Source: Acidobacteriota bacterium (lineage in GTDB: Bacteria > Acidobacteriota > Terriglobia > Bryobacterales > Bryobacteraceae). Taken from it: a DNA stretch of 64,000 bases. Shown here piece after piece: positions 1 through 9,104 of the stretch; the first letter of the stretch is position 1; every line of letters starts with the position of its first letter. The stretch is taken from the NCBI GenBank assembly GCA_017304135.1, contig JAFLBB010000009.1, positions 1 to 64,000 of the forward strand. The letters are read 5' to 3'. Both the position numbers and the translations under genes were made by a program. The notes beneath the pieces are model-generated. The model searched no databases. It saw only the letters and a list, made by a program, of their open reading frames with translations, and had not been told where the DNA came from.

Positions 1-436
1 CGTCCATGGCGGCTACGGCAGCACCTACGAGGACGACCTGCTGATCGCGATCGACAAGGGTGTGGTCAGTGGGACCGATGTACGCCACAACGGCAAGTCC
101 AATGATCCAAATGACGCAGAGGGCTACGGGATCGGGGCCATGACCATCTTCCCGACCGAGGCGGGCGGCGAGGCGGAGGGGGAGGTGGGGGCTGCGGTAG
201 AGGTGGGCGGGGATGGCGGTGAGTTGGAAGAGCTCGATGGCGGTCATGGCGAGGGCGGCCCAGAGGGCGACGTGTGGGGTGAGGCCGGTGAGGCGGATGA
301 GGACATAAACCATGGCGGCGTAGAGGGCGTCGCCGAGGTATTTGTCGAGGAGGGGTTGGCCGGTGTGGAGGGTGCGGGAGAGGAGTCCGGCGGCGATGAT
401 GGCGGCTAGGAGGAGGAGCCAGGGGCGGCGGCTCAT
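1..436 (-). CDS. DUF2809-like small integral membrane protein, 3' end not seen
   Basis: The first ~95 residues fit the DUF2809 family of small membrane proteins of unknown function: a hydrophobic N-terminus, the segment DKYLGDALYAAMVYVL (family hallmark KYLGDal), another helix, and AIELFQL (family E..Q motif). The ATG overlaps the stop of the upstream gene (ATGA), which supports this start and coupling. DUF2809 proteins normally run about 120-130 residues and finish with a Gly/Phe/Asp-containing helix. Here similarity fades near base 160 and the frame stays open for 145 codons to the window edge without a stop. The opposite strand of bases 2-160 also looks codon-like, so the join near 155 may not be native. 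The family call is fair; the C-terminal part is uncertain. Confidence 0.5.
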   Translation of the reverse strand, partial: MSRRPWLLLLAAIIAAGLLSRTLHTGQPLLDKYLGDALYAAMVYVLIRLTGLTPHVALWAALAMTAIELFQLTAIPAHLYRSPHLPLRLAARLGREDGHGPDPVALCVIWIIGLAVVAYIGPTDHTLVDRDQQVVLVGAAVAAMD

Positions 437-606
437 GCTACTGGGAGGACCTCATCGCGCACCAGGTGGAGGCGGATTGTGGTGGGAGGAGTGCGGTCGC
501 GGAATACCTCACAGGAGCCGGCCTGAGTGAAGATCCCTTCGCTCAGGCACTCGGCGCAGTAGCCGCCGTCGGGCTCTGGCGTGACGGCGAATACCAGCTC
601 GTTCAT
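433..606 (-). CDS. HicB-like solo antitoxin-fold protein, shortened
   Basis: A 57-residue protein (63 including an alternative upstream ATG at 615 would be 60 in total from that start) beginning MNELVFAVTPEPDGGYCAEC and ending TIRLHLVRDEVLPVA. This is the layout of the small HicB/UPF0150-like proteins (about 70-75 residues) that often stand alone or precede a HicA-like toxin. The usual middle helix (roughly LEELRENVRDAV) is missing: the sequence passes from the GIFTQAGS strand directly to FRDRTPPTTIRLH. I see no HicA partner beside it. The stop overlaps the start of the DUF2809 gene. It follows the RND permease by about 50 bases and may share its transcript. Whether this shortened form folds is unknown. 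Confidence 0.55.
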   Translation of the reverse strand: MNELVFAVTPEPDGGYCAECLSEGIFTQAGSCEVFRDRTPPTTIRLHLVRDEVLPVA

Positions 607-653
607 GAGTTCCATGATAGCGGGGGTGATTTCGCGGGAGGCGCGGCGGGGCT

Positions 654-3600
654 TCAGTCACCACTGGCGGGCAAGGCTTCGTGGGCGTGGCGGCGGGTAA
701 GCCAGGCGCCTACGTCGTCGAAGACGGAGTAGACGACGGGGGTGACGATCAAAGTGAGTAAGAGCGAGAGCGACTGGCCGCCGATGACGATGATGGCGAT
801 GGAGCGGCGCTCTTCGGCGCCGGGGCCGGTGCCGAGGGCGAGGGGGAGCATGCCGGCGACGAGGGTGACCGTCGTCATGAGGATGGGGCGGAGGCGGTCG
901 CGGTTGGCCTGGAGAATGGCCTGGAGGCGGGGGAGACCTTCGCGGCGGAGGTTGTTGGTGTGGTCGATTTGGAGGATGGAGTTCTTCTTCACGACGCCGA
1001 ACAAGACTAAGATGCCGAGGGCGGAGTAAAGGTTGAGGGTCTCGTTGAAGAGCCAGAGGGAGAGGAAGCCGAAGGGGACGGCGAGGGGGAGGCTGAGGAG
1101 GATGGTGACGGGGTGGAGGAGGCTCTCGAATTGCGAGGCCAGGATCATGTACATGAAGACGACGGAGAGGGCGAAGGCGAGGAGGAATTCCTTGAGGGTA
1201 CGGTCGAATTCCCTGCCCCGGCCGATCACCGTTGTTGAATACGCGGCGGGCATGTTGAGCTCGTCTGCGGCTTTGAACATTTCCGGCAGGCGGTCGCCGA
1301 GGCCGAAGCCGGGGAGGATGTTGGCGCGGAGGCCGACCTGGCGCTGGCGGTCGAGGCCCTCAATGCGGTAGGCGGATTTGGCTTCGCGCATTTCGACGAC
1401 GCTGTCGAGGCGGACGAGGCCGGATTTCGATGAGGGCACGTAGAGCTTCTGGACGGTGAGCATGGAGTTGCGGTCACCGTCGCGGAGGCGGACCTCGACG
1501 TCGTACTCTTCGGCGACCTTGTCGTCGCGGTAGCGGGAGACTTCATCGTCGCCGCCGACCATGAGGCGGAGGGAGCTGGCGATGTCGGAGGCGTCGACGC
1601 CGAGGTCGGCGGCGCGGTCGCGGTCGATGTAGACGCGGAGTTCGGGTTTGTTGACGCGGAGGGTGGTGTCGATGTCGGTGAGGCCGGGGATGCTGAGGGC
1701 CTTTTCGCGGAGGGCTTCGCTGTAGCGGTGGAGTTCGAGGAGTTCGGGGCCGCGGATGACGAAGTCGATGTCGTAGGGGGCCGAGCCCTGGTTGAGGGCC
1801 TGGATGTTGCCTACGCGGCCACGGAGATCGGGATATTGGCGGAGCTTTTGGCGGGCCACGGCCATGACGTCGCGCTGGGAGTAGATGCCGCGGAAGGCGT
1901 CCATGGGGCGGCCTTCGAGGGTCATACGCCAGAGGCGGGAGAGGGAGAAGACGCGGTTTTCGATGTCGTCGAGCTGAACGTAGAGGCGGCCGGAGTTGGG
2001 GCTTTGCAGGTAGCCTGTGCCGACGACGGAGACGACGTGCTGGACGCCGGGGAGATCGCGAAGGTCCTCATAGAGGCGGTCCATGACGCCTTGCATGGCG
2101 ATGAGCGAGGTGCCTTCGGGAGAATTGACGCTCATCTCGAATTCGCTCTCGTCGACGTTGGTGGGCAGGTATTCCTGGCGGACCATTTGAAAGAGGGGGA
2201 AGGTGGCGGCCATGGTGAGTCCGCCGAGGAGCATGATGGCGAAGCGGTGGGACATGGACCAGCCGAGCATGCCCATGTAGCCGCGTTCTATCCAGGCGTA
2301 GAAGCCGCGGCGGGAGCCGCCGTGGGCGGTGACGGTGCTGGCGCTGAGCATGCGCGAGCTCATCATGGGGGTGAGGCTGAAGCTGACAAGCAGCGAGACG
2401 AGGATGGCGACGGTGGCGGTGAGTCCGAAGGAGTAAAGGAATCGGCCGGAGATGGAGGACATGAACGACACGGGCAGGAAGACGACGACGAGGCTGAGGG
2501 TGGTGGCCATGACGGCGAGGCCGATGTCCTTGGTGGCCATGATGGCGGCCTGGCGGGGCGGGAGCTTTTTCTCTTCGATGAAGCGGAAGATGTTTTCGAG
2601 GACGACGATGGCGTCGTCGATGACCACGCCGACCATGAGCACAAGGGCGAGCATGGTGATGTTGTTGAGCGTGAAGTCGAGGGCGCGCATCATGCCGAAG
2701 GTGGCGATGATGGAGGCCGGGATGGCGACGGCGCCGATGACGGTGGCGCGCCAGTCGCGCATGAAGACGAAGACGACGAGGGAGGCGAGGATGGAGCCGA
2801 GGATGAGGTGGAGCTGGACCTCATGGAAGGCGGCGTTGATGTAGCGCGACTGGTCCTGGAGGGTTTCCAGTTTGACGCCTGAGGGGAGGAGTTGCTCGAC
2901 GCGAGCGAGGCGGGCCTTGACGTTGTTGACCACCTCCATGGTGTTGGCGCCTGACTGGCGGCGGACTTCGAGGGCGACCGATTCGCGGCCATCGAAGCGG
3001 GCCATGGTGCGCTGTTCCTTGTGGCCGTCTTCGGCGTAGCCGATGTCGCGGATGCGGACGGGCGCGCCGTTGATGGTGGCGACGACGAGTTCGTTGAACA
3101 GGCGCGGGTCAGGGAAGCGGCCGAGGGTGCGGAGAACGAGTTCGCGGTGGCCTTCATCGACGCGGCCGCCGGGGATGTCGGAGTTCTGACGTTCGATGGC
3201 GTCGCGGACCTGGAGGATGGGGATGCGGTAGGCGGCAAGACGGTCCGCATCAACCCAGACGTTGACGGCGCGGCGCTGGCCTCCGACGACGACGACCTGG
3301 CCGACGCCGCCGACGGATTCGATGGAGTCCTTGACGTTGCGGTCGGCGAGTTCGTAGAGTTCGCGCGGGGTTTTCTCGCCGGTGAGGACGAGGGTCATGA
3401 CGGGACTGGCGTCGGTGTCGAGCTTCTTGATGAGGGGCGGCTTGGCGTCGCGAGGGAGGTTGACGATGGTGCCGGCGACGGCGTCGCGGATGTCCTGGGC
3501 GGCGACGTCGATGTTGCGGTTGAGATCAAAGGTGACGGTGACGACGGAGAGGGATTCAGTGGAGGTGGAGCGGATGTTGTCGATGCCTTCGACGGTGGCG

Positions 3601-3815
3601 ACGGAGTCTTCGATGAAGCGGGTGACGGTGGACTCCATCTCTTCAGGGGAGGCGCCGGGGAGGTTGGTGCGGACGGAGATGAGGGGCATGTCGACATCGG
3701 GGAAACGGTCGATGCCGAGCTTGGAATAACTGACCGCGCCGACGACGACGAGGCAGAGGATGAGCATGACGGCGAAGACCGGGCGGGCGACGCAGACTTC
3801 AGCGAGTTTCTGCAT
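654..3815 (-). CDS. RND efflux transporter permease (AcrB/MexB-type, HAE1 family)
   Basis: A 1,053-residue inner-membrane proton/drug antiporter of the AcrB/AcrF superfamily, at the family's usual length of 1,030-1,060. The N-terminus MQKLAEVCVARPVFAVMLIL is typical for helix 1. The fourth helix carries the proton-relay acidic pair at Asp400-Asp401 inside GVVIDDAIVVLEN. The C-terminal half repeats the fold, with motifs such as LFGVVKKNSILQIDHTN. Porter-domain strands lie between helices 1-2 and 7-8. It starts at the base immediately after the adaptor stop, so the two genes form a tight operon. No outer-membrane TolC-type gene lies nearby; the pump presumably uses one encoded elsewhere. The substrate cannot be told from sequence. 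Confidence 0.95.
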   Translation of the reverse strand: MQKLAEVCVARPVFAVMLILCLVVVGAVSYSKLGIDRFPDVDMPLISVRTNLPGASPEEMESTVTRFIEDSVATVEGIDNIRSTSTESLSVVTVTFDLNRNIDVAAQDIRDAVAGTIVNLPRDAKPPLIKKLDTDASPVMTLVLTGEKTPRELYELADRNVKDSIESVGGVGQVVVVGGQRRAVNVWVDADRLAAYRIPILQVRDAIERQNSDIPGGRVDEGHRELVLRTLGRFPDPRLFNELVVATINGAPVRIRDIGYAEDGHKEQRTMARFDGRESVALEVRRQSGANTMEVVNNVKARLARVEQLLPSGVKLETLQDQSRYINAAFHEVQLHLILGSILASLVVFVFMRDWRATVIGAVAIPASIIATFGMMRALDFTLNNITMLALVLMVGVVIDDAIVVLENIFRFIEEKKLPPRQAAIMATKDIGLAVMATTLSLVVVFLPVSFMSSISGRFLYSFGLTATVAILVSLLVSFSLTPMMSSRMLSASTVTAHGGSRRGFYAWIERGYMGMLGWSMSHRFAIMLLGGLTMAATFPLFQMVRQEYLPTNVDESEFEMSVNSPEGTSLIAMQGVMDRLYEDLRDLPGVQHVVSVVGTGYLQSPNSGRLYVQLDDIENRVFSLSRLWRMTLEGRPMDAFRGIYSQRDVMAVARQKLRQYPDLRGRVGNIQALNQGSAPYDIDFVIRGPELLELHRYSEALREKALSIPGLTDIDTTLRVNKPELRVYIDRDRAADLGVDASDIASSLRLMVGGDDEVSRYRDDKVAEEYDVEVRLRDGDRNSMLTVQKLYVPSSKSGLVRLDSVVEMREAKSAYRIEGLDRQRQVGLRANILPGFGLGDRLPEMFKAADELNMPAAYSTTVIGRGREFDRTLKEFLLAFALSVVFMYMILASQFESLLHPVTILLSLPLAVPFGFLSLWLFNETLNLYSALGILVLFGVVKKNSILQIDHTNNLRREGLPRLQAILQANRDRLRPILMTTVTLVAGMLPLALGTGPGAEERRSIAIIVIGGQSLSLLLTLIVTPVVYSVFDDVGAWLTRRHAHEALPASGD

Positions 3816-5000
3816 TTAGCGCACCTTCACGGGAGTGCCCTTGGACATGCGGTCAGAGGCTTGGGCGACGACGGCATCGCCTTCCTTGAGGCCTTCGAGG
3901 ATTTCCACGCGGTCGGCATTGAGGCGGCGGCCGGTGCGGGTGATGCTTTCATCGAGGACGCCGTTCTTCACCAGGTAGACGCGCTCGACACCGGCGAAGC
4001 TGACCAGGGCCGAGCGGGGGACGGTGAAGCCGCGGGCCGAGGCGTTGACGGTGATGATGCCGGTGACGAAGGAGCCGGGGCGAAGGACGCCGTCTTCGTT
4101 GGGGATTTCGCCTTCGATGAGGAGGGTGCGGTTTTGCGCGCCGATTTCGGGGCTGAGGCGGACGACGCGGCCGGCGCGGATGAGGGGCGAGCCGTCGAGG
4201 CGGATGTCGATGCGCTGGCCTTTTTGCACGCGGGCGGCCTGGCGCTCGGGGACTTCGAGGCGGACGCGCAGCGGGTGTTGGCGAACGAGGGTGACGACGG
4301 TGGAGTTGGGAGCGAGGTATTCGCCGATCGAGGCGACGCGTTTGGTGATGGCGCCGGAGAAGGGGGCGCGGATGGTGGCGTCAGTGAGTTGCTGGCGGGC
4401 GAGTTCAAGCTGGGCGCGGCGTTCGGTGAGCTGGGAGCGGGTTTGCATCACTTCAGCGAGCGCGCCCTGGTAATGGGCTTCGGAGCCTTGGGCGCGGACC
4501 TGGGATTTTTCAAAATCGATCTTGGAGACGACGCCTTCCTTGGCCAGGCGGTCAGTGGTTTCCATGATGAAGCGGGCTTCCTTGAGGGCAGCAGCGGCTT
4601 CGCGGACGGTGGCGGTGTCTTCGGGTTTGAAGTTGTCATCGTTGCGGCCCTGGATGCCGAGACGGGCGCGGGTTTGCTCGACGAGGGCTTCGGACTGGCG
4701 GAGGCGGAAGAGGTAATCGGTCTTTTCGAGTTCGGCGATGATGTCGCCCTGCTTGACGATGGTGCCGAGGTCGACATTCAGCTTTTCGACGCGGCCGGGC
4801 ACCTTGGTGGTGACATTGGCTGACTCTTCGGCGAAGAGCTCGCCGTTGGCTTCGACGACTTCGGGGATGGGGCCTTCGGCGATGCGCTCCACGGCGACGG
4901 TGAGGGTGGATTGTTCCTTGGCGGCGACCTTCTCAGTGGAGTAGGGGCCCGTGCAGGAGCACAGGAAAGCGACACAAATGGCGGTGACGAACCTCAACAT
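3816..5000 (-). CDS. RND efflux periplasmic adaptor (membrane fusion lipoprotein)
   Basis: A 394-residue HlyD/AcrA-type adaptor that links the inner-membrane permease to an outer-membrane channel. The N-terminus has a lipoprotein signal peptide with lipobox Leu13-Cys-Ser-Cys16. Next come a biotinyl-lipoyl-like half (VPGRVEKLNVDLGTIVKQGD), a helical coiled-coil hairpin (about residues 100-205, rich in Gln, Arg, Ala, Glu), the returning lipoyl half (TIRAPFSGAITKRVASIGEYL), a beta-barrel and a membrane-proximal domain ending in MSKGTPVKVR. It directly abuts the permease gene. The TonB-dependent receptor gene ends 41 bases upstream on the same strand, so all three may be co-transcribed. Confidence 0.94.
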   Translation of the reverse strand: MLRFVTAICVAFLCSCTGPYSTEKVAAKEQSTLTVAVERIAEGPIPEVVEANGELFAEESANVTTKVPGRVEKLNVDLGTIVKQGDIIAELEKTDYLFRLRQSEALVEQTRARLGIQGRNDDNFKPEDTATVREAAAALKEARFIMETTDRLAKEGVVSKIDFEKSQVRAQGSEAHYQGALAEVMQTRSQLTERRAQLELARQQLTDATIRAPFSGAITKRVASIGEYLAPNSTVVTLVRQHPLRVRLEVPERQAARVQKGQRIDIRLDGSPLIRAGRVVRLSPEIGAQNRTLLIEGEIPNEDGVLRPGSFVTGIITVNASARGFTVPRSALVSFAGVERVYLVKNGVLDESITRTGRRLNADRVEILEGLKEGDAVVAQASDRMSKGTPVKVR

Positions 5001-5041
5001 GGGTATGGAGGGATTATTTCATAGATGCGGGGCTCGGGGCG

Positions 5042-8000
5042 TCAGAACTCCATGCGCAGGCCGAGTTGGAAGACGCGTGCGGCGCGGGCTTTGCTGATGG
5101 TGGCGCCGTTGAGGACGTCGACGCGGGTTTCCGGCAGCGAAAGGTTGGTGTGGTTGGGCATGTTGAACGACTCGAGGCGGAACTGGAAGGCGCCGGATTC
5201 GGAGAAACGGAAGCGGCGCGAGAGGGAGGCGTCGAGGAGGAAAATGCCGGGGCCGTCGAGGATGTTGCGGCCGGAGTTGCCGAAGCGGTAGGAGCCGCGG
5301 GGGACGGTGGGGAGAGCGGCGCGGTCGAACCAGGCGTCGACGGTGGGGGTGTCGAGGGTACCTTTGGCAATGCGGTCAGGGCGGACGGCTTCGCCGAGGT
5401 CGAGCGAGACGTTGGCGACCTTGGGTGTGAAAGGCTGGCCGGTGTAGGCGCGGGTGGTGCCGGCGACCTGCCAGTTGCGGAGCATGAGGTTGTTCGTCAG
5501 CTTGGGCGTCCAGATGAAGCTGGCGACAAAGGAGTGGCCAATGTCGAAGTCGGAGCGGCCGCGTTCGCCGTGGAGGTTGCGGGAGTCCTGGGCGCTGGGG
5601 AAGCCAGCGGCGATGGTGCCACCGGTGTTGGAGGACTCGTCGATGGACTTGGCCCAGGTGTAGGCGGCGCGGACGAACATCTGCTTAGAGAAGCGGCGGC
5701 GGATGGTGAGCGAGCCGGAGTTGTAAGTGGAGTTAGAGCTGGCGGCGATGTAGTTGATGGTTTGGAAGGCCGGGAACGGGCGCGGGAACGAGCCGTCGGC
5801 GTTGCGGACTTCGAGGAGGCGGAGGGGCTGGTTGATGTCGTAGCGGCGCGGCAGGTGAGTGCCTTTGGAGCCGGCGTAGGCGACTTCGAGGACGGTGCCT
5901 TTGCCGAAGTCGCGTTCGAGGGTGAGGTTCCAGGATTGAAGGTATTGGTCGCGACTGTCGATTTGCTGGCCGGCGGTGGAGGTGATGCCGCCGACGCGGC
6001 GTTTGGCGACGGGGTAGGGGTCAGAGACGGTAAGTAAGAGCGGGTTGGAGGAGGTGGCGGAGTAACTTTCGTTGATGGAGAAGGGATAGGTGTCGCTATA
6101 TTCGTCGAGGCGGTAGAGGGAACTGGTTCCGTAGAAGATGCCATAGCCGCCCCGGATGACGGACTTGGTGCCGCCGAAGGGGCGCCAGGCGAAGCCGAAG
6201 CGGGGGCCAAAGTTGTTGTAGTCAGGGCGGACGAGGGAGCGGGACATGCCGGCGTCGGCGGCCTTGGCGACGTACTGCTGGAGGCCGGTTTCAGCGATGC
6301 GGGCGTCGAAATCGGGGAGCGTGCCGGTGCCGGCGACGACAATTTTGCCGAGCGAGGGAACGAACATGGACCAGGCGCCGAATTTCTCCTGTGGCGGCTT
6401 CATGAGCTCATAGCGGAGGCCGAAGTTGAGGGTCAGGGTGGGGGAGATTTTCCAGTCGTCCTGGAAGAAGCCGGAGTAATTAGAGACTAAGTGGTAGGGA
6501 CCGGCGGCGTCCATCTGACGGCGGGTGGTTTGGGCATAACCGAGTACGAAGTCGGCCATGGGTTCGTTGGTGAAGCGGCCGAGGAAGGTCATGCGGCCGC
6601 GCATGTCGCCGTAGTTACGGGAGAAGTACTGGTAGCGGAGGAAGTCGGCGCCGAATTTCATATTGTGGCGGCCGCGGATATAAGTGAACGAGCCGTTGTA
6701 TTGGTAGTTATTGTAGGACCAGACTTTGGGTAAGTCGTAGGCGTGGCCGAGGGTGATGTAGCCGGTGGCGTCGACCTGGGGGAGGCCGAGGGCGACGGGG
6801 TTTTTGGTGCCGCCGGTGAAGCCTGCTTCGGCGGCCCAGTCGCGGGTGTTGTCGGGCCACCCCTGGTTGTTGGTGCGGCGGGAGAAGGAGACGCCGAGTT
6901 CCATAAAGAGAGAGGGCGAGACGGTGCGCAGGTAGCGGATGCCGCTGAGGAGTTCAAAGGTGGCGGTGGTGGCGCCGAAGAGGGGGATGGGGGAGCGGTT
7001 GAAGGGGTTATAGGAGGTGTTGGGACGCCAGAAGGTGGAGAGGGTGAGGCGGTCGCGGGGGCTGAGGGAGTGGTCGCCCTTGAGGGAGAAGTTATTGAAG
7101 GACTGTTCGGAGTTGGCCTGGGCGATGTAGTTATTGGCGGAGAAGGGTAAGTTGGGTTGCGGGTAGTAACTGGCGAGGTTGAGGGCGACGGGGTCGAGGC
7201 GGCTGACTGGGATCTGGTTGCCGGCGAAGGGGAGGTTGCGGTTGAGGGGGTCTTTGATGGCGAGGGGGCGACCGAGGGCGTCGGTGGCCTTGGTGAAGTC
7301 GCCGCGGAGCATTTCCGGTTGGGGGACGATGCCGCGCTGGTTGGCGCCTGCGGTGGAGCGGAGGGATTCCCAGGAGAAAAGGAAGAAGGTTTTGTCGCGG
7401 CCGTCGTAGAGTTTGGGGATGCGCACGGGGCCGGAGAGGGTGGCGCCGAACTGGTTGCGGCGGAGGACGGATTTTTCCAGTTCAAAGAAGCCGCGGGCAT
7501 CGATCAAATCGTTGCGGATGAACTCATAGAGCGAGCCGTGGAAGCGGTTGCCGCCGCTTTTCATGACGACGCTGAGGATGCCGCCGGCATAGCGGCCGTA
7601 TTCGGCGGAGAAACCGGAGGTGATCATCTTAAATTCCTGGACGCCTTCGAGCGGCGGGTTGACCATGGCGCCGGTGTTGCGGCGCTGGGTGTTGTTCATG
7701 CCGTCGATGAGGAAGCCGACGTTATCGGCGCGGGCGCCGTTGATGGCATAGGCGCCGTCGCCGTCTTCGCCCTTGGGAATGACGCCACCGGTGAGGTAGG
7801 CAAGGTCGCTGAAGTTGCGGCCGGCGAGGGGCATTTCCTTGATCTCTTCGTTGGTGGTGACATCGCCGCGGGCGCCGTTTTCGGTGTTCAGGAGGGGAGG
7901 CGTGTCGGTGACGGTGACGCTCTCAGTGGTGGCGCCGATTTCGAGAGAAAGGTCGAGGCGGAGGACCTGGTCGACGGCGAGGGTGAATTCATTGCGGCGG

Positions 8001-8251
8001 TGGAGGCGGAAGCCTTCGGACTTGGCTTCGAGCGAGTAGCGGCCGGGGTTGAGGTAAGGGATGGTGTATTCGCCGGAGCCGTTGGATTCGCCGCGCGCGG
8101 CGAGGTTGGTGTCGAGGTTGGTGACCGTGATGGGGACGCCGGGGATGACGGCGCCGGAGGCATCGGTGACGCGGCCGACGATGCTGGCCGAGGGGGCCTG
8201 GGCGAGGACTGCGCAGGCGGTGAAACAAGAGAGTAAAAGACCACGTAGCAT
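5042..8251 (-). CDS. Oar-like TonB-dependent receptor with carboxypeptidase-regulatory-like domain
   Basis: A 1,069-residue outer-membrane protein. The signal peptide is followed by a carboxypeptidase-regulatory-like/CNA-B fold (ASIVGRVTDASGAVIPGV, through VDQVLRLDLSLEIGA). A plug domain follows (AEYGRYAGGILSVVMKSGGN), then a long beta-barrel that ends in an aromatic residue (FQLGLRMEF), as expected for BAM-inserted barrels. This architecture is greatly expanded in Acidobacteriota; ligands are usually unknown and may be glycans or peptides. It precedes the RND adaptor and permease with a 41-base gap. A 7-bp perfect hairpin overlaps its Shine-Dalgarno region (8258-8273). The RND association suggests a shared operon, but no functional link can be read from sequence. 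Confidence 0.93.
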   Translation of the reverse strand: MLRGLLLSCFTACAVLAQAPSASIVGRVTDASGAVIPGVPITVTNLDTNLAARGESNGSGEYTIPYLNPGRYSLEAKSEGFRLHRRNEFTLAVDQVLRLDLSLEIGATTESVTVTDTPPLLNTENGARGDVTTNEEIKEMPLAGRNFSDLAYLTGGVIPKGEDGDGAYAINGARADNVGFLIDGMNNTQRRNTGAMVNPPLEGVQEFKMITSGFSAEYGRYAGGILSVVMKSGGNRFHGSLYEFIRNDLIDARGFFELEKSVLRRNQFGATLSGPVRIPKLYDGRDKTFFLFSWESLRSTAGANQRGIVPQPEMLRGDFTKATDALGRPLAIKDPLNRNLPFAGNQIPVSRLDPVALNLASYYPQPNLPFSANNYIAQANSEQSFNNFSLKGDHSLSPRDRLTLSTFWRPNTSYNPFNRSPIPLFGATTATFELLSGIRYLRTVSPSLFMELGVSFSRRTNNQGWPDNTRDWAAEAGFTGGTKNPVALGLPQVDATGYITLGHAYDLPKVWSYNNYQYNGSFTYIRGRHNMKFGADFLRYQYFSRNYGDMRGRMTFLGRFTNEPMADFVLGYAQTTRRQMDAAGPYHLVSNYSGFFQDDWKISPTLTLNFGLRYELMKPPQEKFGAWSMFVPSLGKIVVAGTGTLPDFDARIAETGLQQYVAKAADAGMSRSLVRPDYNNFGPRFGFAWRPFGGTKSVIRGGYGIFYGTSSLYRLDEYSDTYPFSINESYSATSSNPLLLTVSDPYPVAKRRVGGITSTAGQQIDSRDQYLQSWNLTLERDFGKGTVLEVAYAGSKGTHLPRRYDINQPLRLLEVRNADGSFPRPFPAFQTINYIAASSNSTYNSGSLTIRRRFSKQMFVRAAYTWAKSIDESSNTGGTIAAGFPSAQDSRNLHGERGRSDFDIGHSFVASFIWTPKLTNNLMLRNWQVAGTTRAYTGQPFTPKVANVSLDLGEAVRPDRIAKGTLDTPTVDAWFDRAALPTVPRGSYRFGNSGRNILDGPGIFLLDASLSRRFRFSESGAFQFRLESFNMPNHTNLSLPETRVDVLNGATISKARAARVFQLGLRMEF

Positions 8252-8257
8252 GAAGAA

Positions 8258-8273
8258 CTCCCGCTGGCGGGAG
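8258..8273 (-). promoter_or_regulatory. Inverted repeat overlapping the Shine-Dalgarno of the TonB receptor gene
   Basis: CTCCCGC and GCGGGAG, separated by two bases, form a perfect palindrome ending 6 bases before the ATG at 8251. On the mRNA the second arm supplies the purine-rich GGGAG that would serve as ribosome-binding site. The hairpin could therefore block translation, or the DNA palindrome could be an operator. A TACACT -10-like hexamer lies just upstream (about 8272-8277). Confidence 0.4.
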
Positions 8274-8367
8274 TGTATCGCATTGCGGGGGTGCGAGCCA
8301 ACAAGGGGCGGGCGCCCGGCGGTGCGGGGCGGTGCGGGTGGACTGGCGTCGCTGGGCGCGGGGCTGG

Positions 8368-9003
8368 TTAGGGCAGTTCGACGGACTTCAGCTTTCCGTC
8401 CTCCAGGCGCAGTTTAGCGAAGGCTCCGGTGGTGAGCACGTAGGTCCACGATTCGGCCTGTTCCCCGGTGGAGACTTTGCCAGGAGGCTCGCCGAGGGCG
8501 GCGACGATGTCGGCGGCGGGTGAACCGGGGGCGAGGGCTTTGAGGGTTTCCGGAGCGAGGGGCTTGGCTTCGGGTTTGGCGCTGGCTTCGATGCCGCCGG
8601 CGGCGGCGGTGGGGATGGGGCGTCCACGAAGAGAGGATGAGCCGCGGTAGGCGGCAGACTGCAGGTCTTCGGACTGACGGCGCGCTTCCACCTTCGCTTT
8701 CCAGTCGGCGACCTGCTGCTGATGGGCGGGGGTGGAGAACTTCGCATCCACTTCGGCGAGTTTGGCGTCCATGTTGTCGAAGAAGGCGCGGATGTCGGGG
8801 GGGATGGTTTTGTCGGTGTAGTAGGTTTTGTCGTAGCAGTAGTGCCAGGCGCCATTCTTGCCGCCATAGCGGACCTTGAAGCGGCCCTCGTTGCAGGTGT
8901 AGCGGATCCTGAATCCGGGCACGGCCTGGGCGGCGGCTTCGAAGAAGATGCCGGAGACGAGGAACCAGAGGAAGGCCAGCCAGACAGGTCGCAGCGCGCG
9001 CAT
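8368..9003 (-). CDS. Secreted protein with SmpA/OmlA-like C-terminal motif, function unknown
   Basis: A 211-residue protein. I chose the ATG at 9003 because it gives a clean signal peptide (MRALRPVWLAFLWFLVSGIF ending in AAAQA); the frame remains open further upstream but that part is Arg/Pro-rich and not protein-like. The mature N-terminus has a YTCNEG...WHYCYDKTYY segment with two cysteines that could form a disulfide, followed by a charged helical stretch. The C-terminal ~60 residues (APGSPAADIVAALGEPPGKV, then SWTYVL) resemble the BamE/SmpA/OmlA-like fold, where a Gly-rich turn precedes a short helix and W.Y strand. It stands alone between the receptor and the M20 peptidase. No specific function is claimed. 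Confidence 0.7.
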   Translation of the reverse strand: MRALRPVWLAFLWFLVSGIFFEAAAQAVPGFRIRYTCNEGRFKVRYGGKNGAWHYCYDKTYYTDKTIPPDIRAFFDNMDAKLAEVDAKFSTPAHQQQVADWKAKVEARRQSEDLQSAAYRGSSSLRGRPIPTAAAGGIEASAKPEAKPLAPETLKALAPGSPAADIVAALGEPPGKVSTGEQAESWTYVLTTGAFAKLRLEDGKLKSVELP

Positions 9004-9104
9004 ACAGGACCAGGATGGGTGAAACCCGTGGCCGGGACCATCGGGGGAAACACTGAGGGGGCGGGGGTGCGTTTGCGGAGCGCGCGGGCGGCGCCGGGGG
9101 GGCG

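Noticed and set aside
3021-4823. A 600-residue plus-strand frame opposite the RND genes, rich in Gly/Asp/Glu/Ala
   Set aside because: The minus strand carries full-length permease and adaptor with conserved motifs. The plus frame is low-complexity, typical of antisense frames in high-GC DNA.
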